Positions 46,793-55,521 of a DNA stretch of 64,000 bases are shown one piece after another. Below the pieces are notes generated by a model. The model saw nothing but the letters and a program-made list of their open reading frames with translations. It ran no database searches and had not been told where the DNA came from. How positions within the stretch are numbered: the stretch's first letter is position 1; every line of letters starts with the position of its first letter. This DNA comes from JANPBY01 sp963851405 (GTDB taxonomy: Bacteria; Actinomycetota; Actinomycetes; DATJPE01). The stretch is from contig CAWKPB010000007.1 of the NCBI GenBank assembly GCA_963851405.1, forward strand, positions 1 through 64,000, read 5' to 3'. Position numbers and translations under genes: made by a program.

Positions 46793-47332
46793 TCAGCGTC
46801 GGGATGTGCTCGCTCGCACGGCTGGTTGATCCAGCACGCCTTGTCCCTCGAGGACTTCAAAGACCAACTGCGTTTCGGTGTGCCGAACTGCCGGGTGCAC
46901 CGTGATGTGTTCGAGCACCAGGTCCCGCAGTGCCTCGGGGGACACCACCGCCACATGCAGGAGGTAGTCGTCCTCGCCGGCCACGTGGAACGCCGTGAGC
47001 ACCCCGGGGATCGCGGGAAGCGTGGCGTGGAAGCTTCGGACATGCTCCCGGTTGTGGCTCCCGAGCCGGACCCGGATCACCGCCTGCAACGGATACCCCA
47101 AGGCAGCTAGATCAACCTGCGCCCGCACGGCAACCAGCACCCCTTTGGCCTTCAGCGCCCGCACGCGGTGCACGCAGGTCGACTCGGCGATCCCGACCCG
47201 ACCAGCCAGGGCAGCGTTCGTGATCCGCCCATCCGCAACCAGCTCGGTGATGATCTGAAGGTCGGTTGAGTCCAGCGCCACCGTGGGCCGCGGATCATTC
47301 GACTCCGGCCGAACTCGAGACGCTTGATTCAT
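46793..47332 (-). CDS. Lrp/AsnC family transcriptional regulator
   Basis: A 179-residue regulator with an N-terminal AsnC-type helix-turn-helix (LDSTDLQIITELVADGRI, ALAGRVGIAESTCVHRVRAL) and a C-terminal RAM ligand-binding domain (VIRVRLGSHN, GEDDYLLHVAV). ATG at 47332 is used. It is divergent from the Cys/Met-metabolism PLP gene with 84 bases between starts, the layout of MdeR and methionine gamma-lyase in Pseudomonas putida, so it probably senses an amino acid and controls that gene. Confidence 0.9.
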   Translation of the reverse strand: MNQASRVRPESNDPRPTVALDSTDLQIITELVADGRITNAALAGRVGIAESTCVHRVRALKAKGVLVAVRAQVDLAALGYPLQAVIRVRLGSHNREHVRSFHATLPAIPGVLTAFHVAGEDDYLLHVAVVSPEALRDLVLEHITVHPAVRHTETQLVFEVLEGQGVLDQPAVRASTSRR

Positions 47333-47374
47333 CGCTTTCCTCGTCGTTAACGCGCTTCGACAGTGACTTCTTCG

Positions 47375-47403
47375 GAACATCTTGTTTGCAGTCGAAGATC
47401 TTG
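47375..47403. promoter_or_regulatory. candidate Lrp/AsnC tandem operator
   Basis: GAACATCTTG (47375-47384) and GAAGATCTTG (47394-47403) are near-identical direct repeats 19 bases apart, about two helical turns, in the divergent region between the regulator and the C-S lyase-type gene. The second copy contains the palindrome AAGATCTT. Lrp-family octamers often bind phased repeats of this kind. Confidence 0.4.
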
Positions 47404-47416
47404 CCACAGTTTGTTC

Positions 47417-48577
47417 ATGGGCTACTCACCGGACACCATCGCGGTCCATGCCGGCCGCGCCGATCTCGGCTCCCTGGGCGTGCACGCCTTGCCCATCGAC
47501 TTGTCCACGACTAATCCGCTCCCCTCGGTCGCTGCGGGCGGAGACTCCTATGAGGCGATGGCCAGCGGGGGTCACCCCGAAGACGGCGGCCCGGTGTACG
47601 CGCGCCTGTGGAACCCGACGGTGGCGCGGTTCGAGACGGCGTTGGCCGCCCTCGAAGGGACGAGCGAGGCCGTGGCCTTCGGGTCCGGGATGGCGGCGCT
47701 TTCCGCCACGATCCTGGCGGCCCAACAATCGAGTGACGGCGACCACATCGTCGCGGTTCGGCCGCTGTACGGCGGCAGCGACCATTTGCTGGCGTCGGGG
47801 TTGCTCGGCACGCGCGTGACCTTCTGTTCGCCGAGCGCCGTGGCCGCCTCCCTGGAACCTGACACCTGCCTGGTCATCCTCGAGACGCCGAGCAATCCGA
47901 CCCTTGACCTGGTTGACATCGAGTCCGTCGTGGCGCAGGCCGGAGACGTACCGGTCCTGGTCGACAACACCTTCGCGACACCGATCCTGCAGAATCCCGC
48001 CGCGCACGGAGCTGCACTCGTCCTGCACAGCGCGACGAAGTACCTGGGTGGGCACGGCGACGCGATGGGGGGCATCGTCGCGTGCGAGGCCGAGTGGGCC
48101 AGCGGCTTGCGCCGCGTACGCGCGGTCACCGGCGGGCTGTTGCATCCGCAGGGAGCGCAGCTGCTGCACCGTGGACTTGCCACCCTTCCCATTCGGATCC
48201 GCGCACAACAGGCGGGCGCGGAGAAGGTCGCCGCCTGGTTCACCACTCACCCTGCCGTTTCGGCGGTTCACTTCCCGGGCCTGCCCGGCTGCGATCCGCA
48301 GGCGCTGGTGGGGCGGCAGATGCGCGGGCCTGGAGCGATGATCGCGATTCGGCTGTGGGGTGGGCCGGCCCAGACGGCCCGCCTTGCCGACCGCGTTCGG
48401 CTGTTCACGCATGCCGTCTCGCTGGGAAGCGTTGACTCGCTGCTTCAGGTCCCGGCGGCGCTGACGCACCGACCAGTGGCGGCGGGCGCCCGGCCAGCCG
48501 CAGATCTGGTCCGGCTCTCCATCGGCCTCGAAGACCCTGACGATCTCCTGGCGGACCTGGATCACGCTTTGGCCTGA
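47417..48577 (+). CDS. Cys/Met metabolism PLP enzyme (C-S lyase or synthase)
   Basis: A 386-residue enzyme of the cystathionine gamma-synthase/methionine gamma-lyase family. It shows YARLWNPTVARFETALAALEG (read as family start), VAFGSGMAALSATIL (PLP phosphate), VLVDNTFATPILQNP (PLP-nitrogen Asp) and LHSATKYLGGHGDAMGG with the Schiff-base Lys. The family includes biosynthetic and degradative members. The divergent Lrp/AsnC gene favours amino-acid breakdown (methionine gamma-lyase-like), but this is inference. ATG at 47417 was chosen as the family N-terminus (YSPDTIAVHAG) begins there. Confidence 0.9.
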   Translation: MGYSPDTIAVHAGRADLGSLGVHALPIDLSTTNPLPSVAAGGDSYEAMASGGHPEDGGPVYARLWNPTVARFETALAALEGTSEAVAFGSGMAALSATILAAQQSSDGDHIVAVRPLYGGSDHLLASGLLGTRVTFCSPSAVAASLEPDTCLVILETPSNPTLDLVDIESVVAQAGDVPVLVDNTFATPILQNPAAHGAALVLHSATKYLGGHGDAMGGIVACEAEWASGLRRVRAVTGGLLHPQGAQLLHRGLATLPIRIRAQQAGAEKVAAWFTTHPAVSAVHFPGLPGCDPQALVGRQMRGPGAMIAIRLWGGPAQTARLADRVRLFTHAVSLGSVDSLLQVPAALTHRPVAAGARPAADLVRLSIGLEDPDDLLADLDHALA

Positions 48578-48606
48578 CCTCGCGGCCGGCGTCGGCTTGC
48601 CAATGT

Positions 48607-48643
48607 TACTCGCCAGTAGCATGATGGAAGTTACTGGTGAGTA
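48607..48643. promoter_or_regulatory. double TACT-N4-AGTA operator upstream of fadE
   Basis: Two 12-base palindromes, TACTCGCCAGTA (48607-48618) and TACTGGTGAGTA (48632-48643), lie 25 bases apart start to start. They are also inverted repeats of each other with one mismatch. Position, 47 bases before the acyl-CoA dehydrogenase start, suggests binding by a TetR-type fatty-acid regulator; no such regulator gene is in the window. Confidence 0.6.
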
Positions 48644-48689
48644 CGGTTCGGCGCGCGGACTCTGCGGCCACGACCTGAAGGGCACGGCG

Positions 48690-50534
48690 ATGGGGCACTA
48701 CAAAGCCAATCTCCGCGACATCGAGTTCAACTTGTTCGAGGTGCTCGACCGCCAAGCCGTGCTCGGGCACGGCCCGTATGCAGACGTCGACGTGGACACG
48801 GCGAAGGCGATGCTCACGGAGGTTGAGCGGCTGGCCACCCACGAGCTCGCCGACAGCTTCCTCAGCACCGACCGCGTGCCCCCGGTGTACGACCCGACGA
48901 CCAAGACGGTCGCCATGCCCGACGACTTCCGTGCGTCGTACGAGGCCTACAAGGCCGGCGGCTGGACCAGCCTGGATGTCCCCGTTGAATACGGCGGGAC
49001 GCCGACCCCCAGTTCTCTGCGCTGGGCCATGTCGGAAATGGTCCTCGGCTCGAACCCCGGCGTGCACATGTACTCCTCCGGACCTGCCTTCTCGCACGTG
49101 TTCTGGGCTCTGGCCACGGACGAGCAGAAGAAGTGGGCCGGCGTCTGGGCCAAGAACTTCTGGGGCGCCACGATGGTTCTGACCGAGCCGGATGCTGGCT
49201 CTGACGTTGGGGCGGGACGCACCAAGGCCGTCGCGCAACCGGACGGAAGTTGGCACATCGAAGGCGTCAAGCGGTTCATCACCAGCGCAGAGCATGACCT
49301 CGAGGACAACATCATCCATCTGGTGCTTGCTCGGCCCGAGGGCATCGAGGGTGTGGGCGGCCCCGGCACCAAGGGGTTGTCGCTGTTCATCGTTCCCAAG
49401 TTCCACGTCAACTGGGAAACCGAGGAGCTGGGCGAGCGCAACGGAGTCTGGGCGACCAACGTCGAGCACAAGATGGGCCTGAAGGTCTCCACCACCTGCG
49501 AGTTGACCTTCGGCGGGGACATACCCGCCGTGGGATGGCTGGTCGGTGAGGTCCACGACGGCATCGCGCAGATGTTCAAGGTGATTGAGTTCGCCCGGAT
49601 GATGGTGGGCACCAAGGCGATCGCCACCTTGTCCACGGCGTACCTGAACGCGCTGGAGTACTCCAAGACCCGCGTCCAAGGCGCGGACCTGACGCAGATG
49701 ACCGACAAGACCGCCCCACGGGTCCCGATCACTCATCACCCAGATGTCCGCCGCTCCCTGATGACGCAGAAGGCGTACGTCGAGGGGATGCGCGCGCTGG
49801 TGCTCTACACGGCGTCTATCCAGGACGACGTCAAGATGAAGGAAGCCGCAGGCGAAGACGCCGACCTCGATGAACGCCTCAATGACCTGCTGCTCCCGAT
49901 CGTCAAGGGCTACGGCTCGGAGAAGTCGTACTCGCTCATCGGTCAGGAATCGCTGCAGTGCTACGGCGGGAGCGGTTACCTCCAGGACTACCCGATCGAG
50001 CAATACGTTCGTGACTCGAAGATCGACACCCTGTACGAGGGGACCACGGCCATCCAGGGGATGGACTTGTTCTTCCGCAAGATCGTGCGCGACAAGGGCG
50101 CGGCGCTGACCAAACTGCTCACCGATGTTCAGGACTTCGCGAAGGGCGATGCCGGCGACGGCGAGCTGGCCCTCGAAGGGGAGCTTCTCGCCAAGGCCCT
50201 GGAAGACGTCCAGGGCATCGTCGGCGCCATGGTGGGTCAGCTCACCTCGGCCGCGGACGAAATCGCCAACGTCTACAAGGTTGGCCAGAACACCTCGCGT
50301 TTGCTCTACGCCCTCGGCGACCTCGTTTGCTCGTGGCTGCTGCTGCGTCAGGCCGAGGTGGCGCTCAGGGCGCTGGGCCGTGATGTGTCGGAGAAGGACC
50401 GACTGTTCTACGAGGGCAAGGTGGCCGCGGCCACATTCTTTGCCCGACAGGTGCTTCCGTTGCTGTCAGCCCAGCGACTGATCACCGATGCGACGGACAA
50501 CGCGCTCATGGAGCTGCCCGAGGCAGCCTTCTAG
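48690..50534 (+). CDS. acyl-CoA dehydrogenase (FadE5-like)
   Basis: A 614-residue FAD-dependent acyl-CoA dehydrogenase, catalysing the first oxidation of fatty-acyl-CoA in beta-oxidation. It begins HYKANLRDIEFNLFEVL and is about the length of mycobacterial FadE5. N-terminal and middle domains show MVLTEPDAGSDVGAGRT, the FAD/substrate loop; the C-terminal part has SLQCYGGSGYLQDYPIEQYV and YEGTTAIQGMDLFFRKI, where the catalytic Glu usually lies. An extra C-terminal helical domain is typical of this subfamily. Electrons would pass through ETF to the EtfD-like protein at 21267. A double operator lies upstream. Confidence 0.93.
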   Translation: MGHYKANLRDIEFNLFEVLDRQAVLGHGPYADVDVDTAKAMLTEVERLATHELADSFLSTDRVPPVYDPTTKTVAMPDDFRASYEAYKAGGWTSLDVPVEYGGTPTPSSLRWAMSEMVLGSNPGVHMYSSGPAFSHVFWALATDEQKKWAGVWAKNFWGATMVLTEPDAGSDVGAGRTKAVAQPDGSWHIEGVKRFITSAEHDLEDNIIHLVLARPEGIEGVGGPGTKGLSLFIVPKFHVNWETEELGERNGVWATNVEHKMGLKVSTTCELTFGGDIPAVGWLVGEVHDGIAQMFKVIEFARMMVGTKAIATLSTAYLNALEYSKTRVQGADLTQMTDKTAPRVPITHHPDVRRSLMTQKAYVEGMRALVLYTASIQDDVKMKEAAGEDADLDERLNDLLLPIVKGYGSEKSYSLIGQESLQCYGGSGYLQDYPIEQYVRDSKIDTLYEGTTAIQGMDLFFRKIVRDKGAALTKLLTDVQDFAKGDAGDGELALEGELLAKALEDVQGIVGAMVGQLTSAADEIANVYKVGQNTSRLLYALGDLVCSWLLLRQAEVALRALGRDVSEKDRLFYEGKVAAATFFARQVLPLLSAQRLITDATDNALMELPEAAF

Positions 50535-50639
50535 GCGTCCTCGCCGCATCCCGGTCGATGTCCTTGGCGGCTAGTTGCCGCGGGGCTATGTGCCGCCGCG
50601 GCGCGCGCGCAGCGTCCAGGCTGCGGCAGGATGGTCCCT

Positions 50640-52013
50640 ATGCCCATCGCTACCCAGAACCCTGCCACCGGCCAGACCGTCCAAACGTTCGAGGCCCACA
50701 CGCCCGAACACGTCGACGCCATCATCGCCCGGGCCCACTCGACGTTCCAGGAATGGCGGGGCACCAGCTTCGCCCAACGGTCCGCGCTGATGAATCGGGC
50801 TGCAGACCTGCTGGACGAGGACAACGAGTCGATCGCCGCCATCATGACCCTCGAGATGGGCAAGACGCTGAAGTCTGCCCGCGCCGAGGCCGCCAAATGT
50901 GCCAAGGGAATGCGCTTCTACGCCGAGCACGCCGAGGCCTTCCTCGCCGATGAGCACACGACACCGGACGTGGTGGGCGCCTCCAAGGCGTACGGGCGAT
51001 ACGCCCCCCTAGGCATCGTGCTCGCCGTTATGCCCTGGAACTTCCCGCTGTGGCAGGTCGTCCGGTTCGCCGCCCCGGCGCTGATGGCCGGCAATGTCGG
51101 CCTGCTGAAGCACGCTTCGAATGTGCCGCAGTGCGCGCTCTACCTGGAGGACCTCTTCCGGCGAGCGGGATTCCCCGATGGCGCCTTCTCTACCCTGTTG
51201 ATCAGCGCCCGCGACGTCGAGGCTGTGCTCCGGGACCCCAGGGTCCGGGCGGCCACCCTGACTGGTTCTGAGCCGGCCGGTCAGTCAGTCGCCGCCATCT
51301 GCGGAGACGAGATCAAGAAGACGGTCCTGGAGCTCGGAGGAGCTGACGCGTACGTCGTCATGCCCTCGGCCGACATCGAGCGAGCAGCCGAGGTCGCCGT
51401 GACCGCTCGGTGCCAGAACAATGGGCAGTCCTGCATCGCGGCCAAACGCTTCATCGTTCACACCGACGTCTACGACGCCTTCGCCGCTGCTTTCGTGCAG
51501 CGGATGGCCGGCCTTCGACTCGGAGACCCGATGGATGACGCCACCGATCTCGGCCCGCTGGCCACCGAGGGCGGCCGAGTCGACGTCGAGGAGCTCGTCG
51601 AGGACGCGCGCGCCAAGGGCGCCGCTGTTCTGTGCGGAGGCGTACGGCCCGACGGGCCGGGCTGGTTCTACCCCGCGACCGTCGTCGCGGACTTAAAGAC
51701 CGACATGCGGATGTACGCCGAGGAAACGTTCGGGCCGGTTGCTGGCCTCTACCGGGTTGGCTCCTACGACGAGGCCGTCGAGTTGGCCAATGCGACCACG
51801 TTCGGGTTGGGCTCCAACGCATGGACCAATGACTCAGACGAGCAGGCCCGATTCATCAACGACCTGGACGCCGGCGCCGTCTTCATCAACGGGATGACGA
51901 CGTCGTTCAACGAACTACCCTTCGGGGGCACCAAGCGCTCCGGATACGGCCGCGAATTGTCCGCCCACGGGATCCGCGAGTTCTGCAACCTCAAGACGGT
52001 CTGGGTCGCCTGA
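50640..52013 (+). CDS. NADP-dependent succinate-semialdehyde dehydrogenase-type aldehyde dehydrogenase
   Basis: A 457-residue aldehyde dehydrogenase of the GabD1 type. Visible are GIVLAVMPWNFPLWQVVR, LELGGADAYVVMPSAD (catalytic Glu) and CQNNGQSCIAAKRFIV with the nucleophilic Cys, then EETFGPVAGLYRV. The N-terminus PIATQNPATGQTV is characteristic of actinobacterial SSADH, which oxidises succinate semialdehyde from GABA to succinate. ATG at 50640 is preferred; ATG at 50631 is 3 codons upstream. It follows fadE by 105 bases on the same strand, but the two need not share a transcript. Confidence 0.88.
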   Translation: MPIATQNPATGQTVQTFEAHTPEHVDAIIARAHSTFQEWRGTSFAQRSALMNRAADLLDEDNESIAAIMTLEMGKTLKSARAEAAKCAKGMRFYAEHAEAFLADEHTTPDVVGASKAYGRYAPLGIVLAVMPWNFPLWQVVRFAAPALMAGNVGLLKHASNVPQCALYLEDLFRRAGFPDGAFSTLLISARDVEAVLRDPRVRAATLTGSEPAGQSVAAICGDEIKKTVLELGGADAYVVMPSADIERAAEVAVTARCQNNGQSCIAAKRFIVHTDVYDAFAAAFVQRMAGLRLGDPMDDATDLGPLATEGGRVDVEELVEDARAKGAAVLCGGVRPDGPGWFYPATVVADLKTDMRMYAEETFGPVAGLYRVGSYDEAVELANATTFGLGSNAWTNDSDEQARFINDLDAGAVFINGMTTSFNELPFGGTKRSGYGRELSAHGIREFCNLKTVWVA

Positions 52014-52036
52014 ACTTCCCGCGACGCAGTCATTCG

Positions 52037-52894
52037 TCAGGGAAGCTGCACGCGCCAGATGCTCGAGAACGGCTTCTCGCTGCCGACCAGCACAGAGCCG
52101 GAGCTCCAGTCCTGGGTGATGCTCTCACCCTTGAGGGGCAACGCGAACCCGACGGGCGCCGCACCGACGGAGGCGTACAACCAGCCGTTGACGTAGCCGC
52201 GCAGCACGAACCGACCGTCATCGAGGAAAGTGGCGTCGGACATCCCGGCCGGTGCGGTTCCTACCCGGGTCAGCTTGTTGACCGAGGACGTGGACGGGTT
52301 CGATGGGGCCACGTAGATCGCGCCATTAGCCCCCTTGACCTTGGTCACGATGTAGATGCGCTGGGTGCGCGGATCGACCATGAGCCCCTCGGCATTGTGG
52401 CGCCCGTCTGGGTAGGTGAACTCATAGGTGTCCGACGTCAGCGAGCCTCCGTTGACGCCAGGCTGCGGCTCTTTGACCCGGTGCACAAAGATGCTCGGGC
52501 GCTTCTTGCCGTTGTCGCCGATGTCGCCCACATAGAGGTAGCTGACGCCGCCAACGACCGATCGAGCCATCCCCTCCCAGTCCTTGTGCGACGCACCCGC
52601 CACCTCGAACCTGGCCGTGGTGCGGCCATCGGAGCCGATCGCGTACAGCGTGGTCCCGCCGCCACTGTCGTTGTGCGTCCACAACCGACTGCTGCTGTAC
52701 CCGCTACGCGCGAGCCCGCTGGACTCATTGATCGCCGGGTCCTTGAGGGTGAGCACCTTGGTCGACGGCGTCACCGCGACCTTGGCCGATGCCGGGACGA
52801 CGGGTGCTGCGGCCACGGCTAGGGCGAGAACGCCCGCGACCGCGGCGGCGATCGCTTGGGCTGTACGGCGCTGGGTCCTCGGGGCGAGCGTCAT
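52037..52894 (-). CDS. secreted beta-propeller-like protein (tandem paralogue 1)
   Basis: A 285-residue exported protein: signal peptide (AIAAAVAGVLALAVAAAPVV, then ASA) and a beta-rich body with repeated blade-like segments, for example GLARSGYSSSRLWTHNDSGG, ARSVVGGVSYLYVGDIGDNG and HNAEGLMVDPRTQRIYIVTK. HNDSGG and GDIGDN are often seen in secreted propeller-type proteins of unknown function. It is closely similar to the adjacent gene at 52948, so the two arose by tandem duplication. No enzymatic motif is evident; binding of an extracellular ligand is one possibility. Confidence 0.85.
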   Translation of the reverse strand: MTLAPRTQRRTAQAIAAAVAGVLALAVAAAPVVPASAKVAVTPSTKVLTLKDPAINESSGLARSGYSSSRLWTHNDSGGGTTLYAIGSDGRTTARFEVAGASHKDWEGMARSVVGGVSYLYVGDIGDNGKKRPSIFVHRVKEPQPGVNGGSLTSDTYEFTYPDGRHNAEGLMVDPRTQRIYIVTKVKGANGAIYVAPSNPSTSSVNKLTRVGTAPAGMSDATFLDDGRFVLRGYVNGWLYASVGAAPVGFALPLKGESITQDWSSGSVLVGSEKPFSSIWRVQLP

Positions 52895-52947
52895 TAATCG
52901 GGATCCTCTACAGGTTCAAGTCTGGGCACGAGTCAGGTGAATCAGGT

Positions 52948-53832
52948 TCAAGGAAGTCGGACGCGCCAAATCGGGGAGTTGCGGCCCTCGCTGCCCACGA
53001 ACACGTAATTGCGGTTGCGCGCGTGTGTGATGCTCTCACCCTTGATCGGCAGGGCGAATCCGACGGGCTTGGCGCCCATGGACTTGTACAGCCAACCGTT
53101 CACGTAACCCCTGAGGATGAATTGACCACCGGAGGTAAAGACGGCGTCGGACATGCCGGCGGGTGCGGTGGATACCCGCTTGAGCTTGTTCACCTTCGTC
53201 GTGGAGGGGTTCAGCGGAGCACGGTAGATCGCGCCGGGGACCTTCTTCCCCTTGCTGACGATGTAGATGCGCTGGTTGCCTGGACGGACCATCAGTCCCT
53301 CAGCGTTGTGCTTTCCGTCCGGGTACCGGAATTCATAGGTCCGGAACTTCAGCGCGCGCTTCGACCTGCCAGGTTTCGGCTCCTTCACCCGGTGCACAAA
53401 GATGCTCGGGCGCTTCTTGCCGTTGTCTCCGATGTCGCCGACGTAGAGGTAGCTGACCCCAGCCACCACAGATCGGGCCATGCCCTCCCAGTCTTTGTGC
53501 GAGGCGCCCTTCAGCTCGTACTTGGCCGTCGTCCGGCCGGACTTGCCGAGAGCGAAGATCGTGGTTCCGCCACCGCTGTCGTTGTGCGTCCACAGCCGGT
53601 CAGGCTGGTAGTAACTACGCGCCAGTCCACTCGACTCCTTGATCGCTGGGTCCGACAGGGTCCGAACCTTCACAGCCTGGGTCTTGAGCACGCCGGCCAC
53701 CGCGGGGGGTGGCTGAAGCGCGCCAAGCGCCGACACTCCCAGCGCCAAGGTCGCTGCCGCAGCCATCAGCGTCCGGGGGTGACCACCCAGCACTCGTGGC
53801 GCCGTCGTCAACACAGAGAAGCCCTTCGTCAT
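52948..53832 (-). CDS. secreted beta-propeller-like protein (tandem paralogue 2)
   Basis: A 294-residue exported protein with signal peptide (TLMAAAATLALGVSALGAL) and the same domain as its neighbour: KESSGLARSYYQPDRLWTHN, KDWEGMARSVVAGVSYLYVG, IFVHRVKEPKPG and MSDAVFTSGGQFILRGYVNG. Shared segments are nearly identical to those of the gene at 52037, and DNA conservation is visible too (for example GATGCTCGGGCGCTTCTTGC in both). ATG at 53832 gives the signal peptide; the longer frame upstream does not. It lies 53 bases upstream of its paralogue on the same strand. Function unknown. Confidence 0.87.
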   Translation of the reverse strand: MTKGFSVLTTAPRVLGGHPRTLMAAAATLALGVSALGALQPPPAVAGVLKTQAVKVRTLSDPAIKESSGLARSYYQPDRLWTHNDSGGGTTIFALGKSGRTTAKYELKGASHKDWEGMARSVVAGVSYLYVGDIGDNGKKRPSIFVHRVKEPKPGRSKRALKFRTYEFRYPDGKHNAEGLMVRPGNQRIYIVSKGKKVPGAIYRAPLNPSTTKVNKLKRVSTAPAGMSDAVFTSGGQFILRGYVNGWLYKSMGAKPVGFALPIKGESITHARNRNYVFVGSEGRNSPIWRVRLP

Positions 53833-53936
53833 CGGTAATCGACCGCTCAGAGTACGTGTGCCCTCTCCAGCCAGGTCAAACGCGCGGCGTGTCCAAGCAC
53901 GACCGGCCCAGGTGGTCGACGCCACCCACGCCAGCC

Positions 53937-54631
53937 TCAGACGACTCGTCTCGCAGTGCCGACGGCAGCCCTCGAACGCCTAGGCATCAGCGAGCGCCAA
54001 GGAGCCCGGGCGGCAGGATCGCGCAGCGCGTAGACGACCACCATGAGGCTGGCGACCAGGAGCACGGCCCAACGTCGGTGAGCATCAACCCAGTCCTGGC
54101 CGGGCGCAACCCAGAACGGGTAGCGCGCGGGCGCGGTCACCAGGGCGACGGAGAACACCACGACCACGATGGACACAGGGATCGACGGCTCCAAGTGACC
54201 GAGCCGGATCCGAAGGACCAGAGCGGTCGCAGCACCCAAAGGCGAGGATCGCGGCGACTTCGATCACGACTCCTCGCCACGGTAGGTCGGTCGCCCAAGC
54301 CAGGACCACCACCGGGCCAAGGACCAGGCCCGTCATGACGGCCAGCCGCGGGAGCTCACGGTTCCATAGCCGGGTGGGAACAGCTCCGATCTGACTGAAT
54401 CCGGTGTCGTCCAGCAGGGCCAGCGAGCCAGCGACGAGGGCCACGCCTGCGGCGCGAATCACAGCCGAGCGCAACGGGACCCTCAGAAAGGCTGTTGTGC
54501 TTCCAAACCAGGAGCACCAGCACCACTCCGGCCGCGATCGCCGGCGCCTCCCAACGAATCGACCGAGCCGTGCGCCACCACCGGTCGGTGCGTTCCCGTC
54601 CCCGCGGGCGGAGCTGGAGCGCGGGTGCCAA
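53937..54631 (-). pseudogene. module B: membrane protein, broken by at least two frameshifts
   Basis: Three overlapping frames together reproduce the module A membrane protein (40422-41054). One carries IRWEAPAIAAGVVLVLLVW (to ~54490), the next LRSAVIRAAGVALVAGSLAL to EVAAILAFG (~54480-54240), and the third AATALVLRIRLGHLEPSIP to YALRDPAA (~54239-53937). Alignment with the intact paralogue runs across both joins (for example ALEIVGCVAVGLTTAAVLRW with VIEVAAILAFG-AATALVLRI). Single-base indels near 54485 and 54243 explain the shifts; the latter lies at a TTTGGG run. The true start is uncertain (54631-54659). Confidence 0.7.
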
Positions 54632-54662
54632 CCGCTGAGACCGCTCGAGCCGTGTCCATCGC

Positions 54663-55521
54663 TCAGCCGAACAGTTCGACGTCATAGGGCGGGAGCTGGA
54701 GCAGGCCAGTCGCCACAACGACCATCAGCGCGGCGGCAAACCCGATGAACCAGCCTCGCTTGCGGTCTGCCTGCCGGATCCCTACAGCACTCACTCCCAG
54801 GGCGGACCACGCGAACAAATAGGCGGTGTGCCAGGCGAGATTCGAGGACGGGTCGACGAGAAGGGTGTCCACGCCCGACAAGGAGATGTGGAACCAGGCA
54901 AGCCACGCGAACCGGCCTTGGTCAGCGACCGCCAGCGTCAAGAACATCATGCCGAACAGGCCGATCAGCAACGAGCCCGGGAAGGGCAACCAGCGCGCGA
55001 CGACCACGGCCAGGATCCCGGCGCCAATCGACCATCGCTGGGATCTGCAGAACGTCGGTCAGCGTGAACGCTTCAACGCTGAGGTCGTTCGCCACGTCCT
55101 CGATACCGCTACCAGCCGCCCACTTTCCAATCAGCGCAATCGCGAGGGCCACCAGGCCAGGTCCGAGCATGACCCCCAGACACAGCGCGAGGTCACGCCG
55201 TAGAGGGGTCTGCGCTGTAGCCGATAGCTGGGCCTCGGCCCCGGACCGCCGAGCCGAGGTGGCCGTCAGATGCACGGCCGGAAAGACCGCGATCCCAAAG
55301 AAGACGCCGATGTAGCCGGAGAACTCCGCTAGGGCTGCCCGCGAGAAGTCTTCTCCGTGGTCGACACCGACGCCGCCAAGCAGCAGCACATAGGCGCCGA
55401 CGAAAAGGATCGCCGGGGAGGTCATGATCCGCCGCGCTTCTCGCCGTGCCAGCGGAATCAGATCGGCCACGTTCGAGCTCGAGCCGGCCATCGCGCGGGC
55501 CTCGACCAGGTCCGCACTCAT
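54663..55521 (-). pseudogene. module B: ABC transporter permease, broken by one frameshift
   Basis: The first frame (from ATG at 55521, overlapping the ATPase stop by ATGA) encodes ARREARRIMTSPAILFVGAY to LTDVLQIPAMV. The rest of the permease, GAGILAVVVARWLPFPGSLL to GLLQLPPYDVELFG, is in another frame and ends at 54663. The join, near 55020-55035 at GATTGGCG, falls inside a stretch that aligns without a gap with the intact module A permease. One inserted or deleted base accounts for it. As read, the first frame would end at 54922 with ~30 missense residues. Confidence 0.75.

Noticed and set aside
45494..48685. Two ~420-codon minus-strand frames opposite the aminotransferase and C-S lyase-type genes
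   Set aside because: Both are antisense to intact PLP enzymes with clear motifs and have shadow-like composition.
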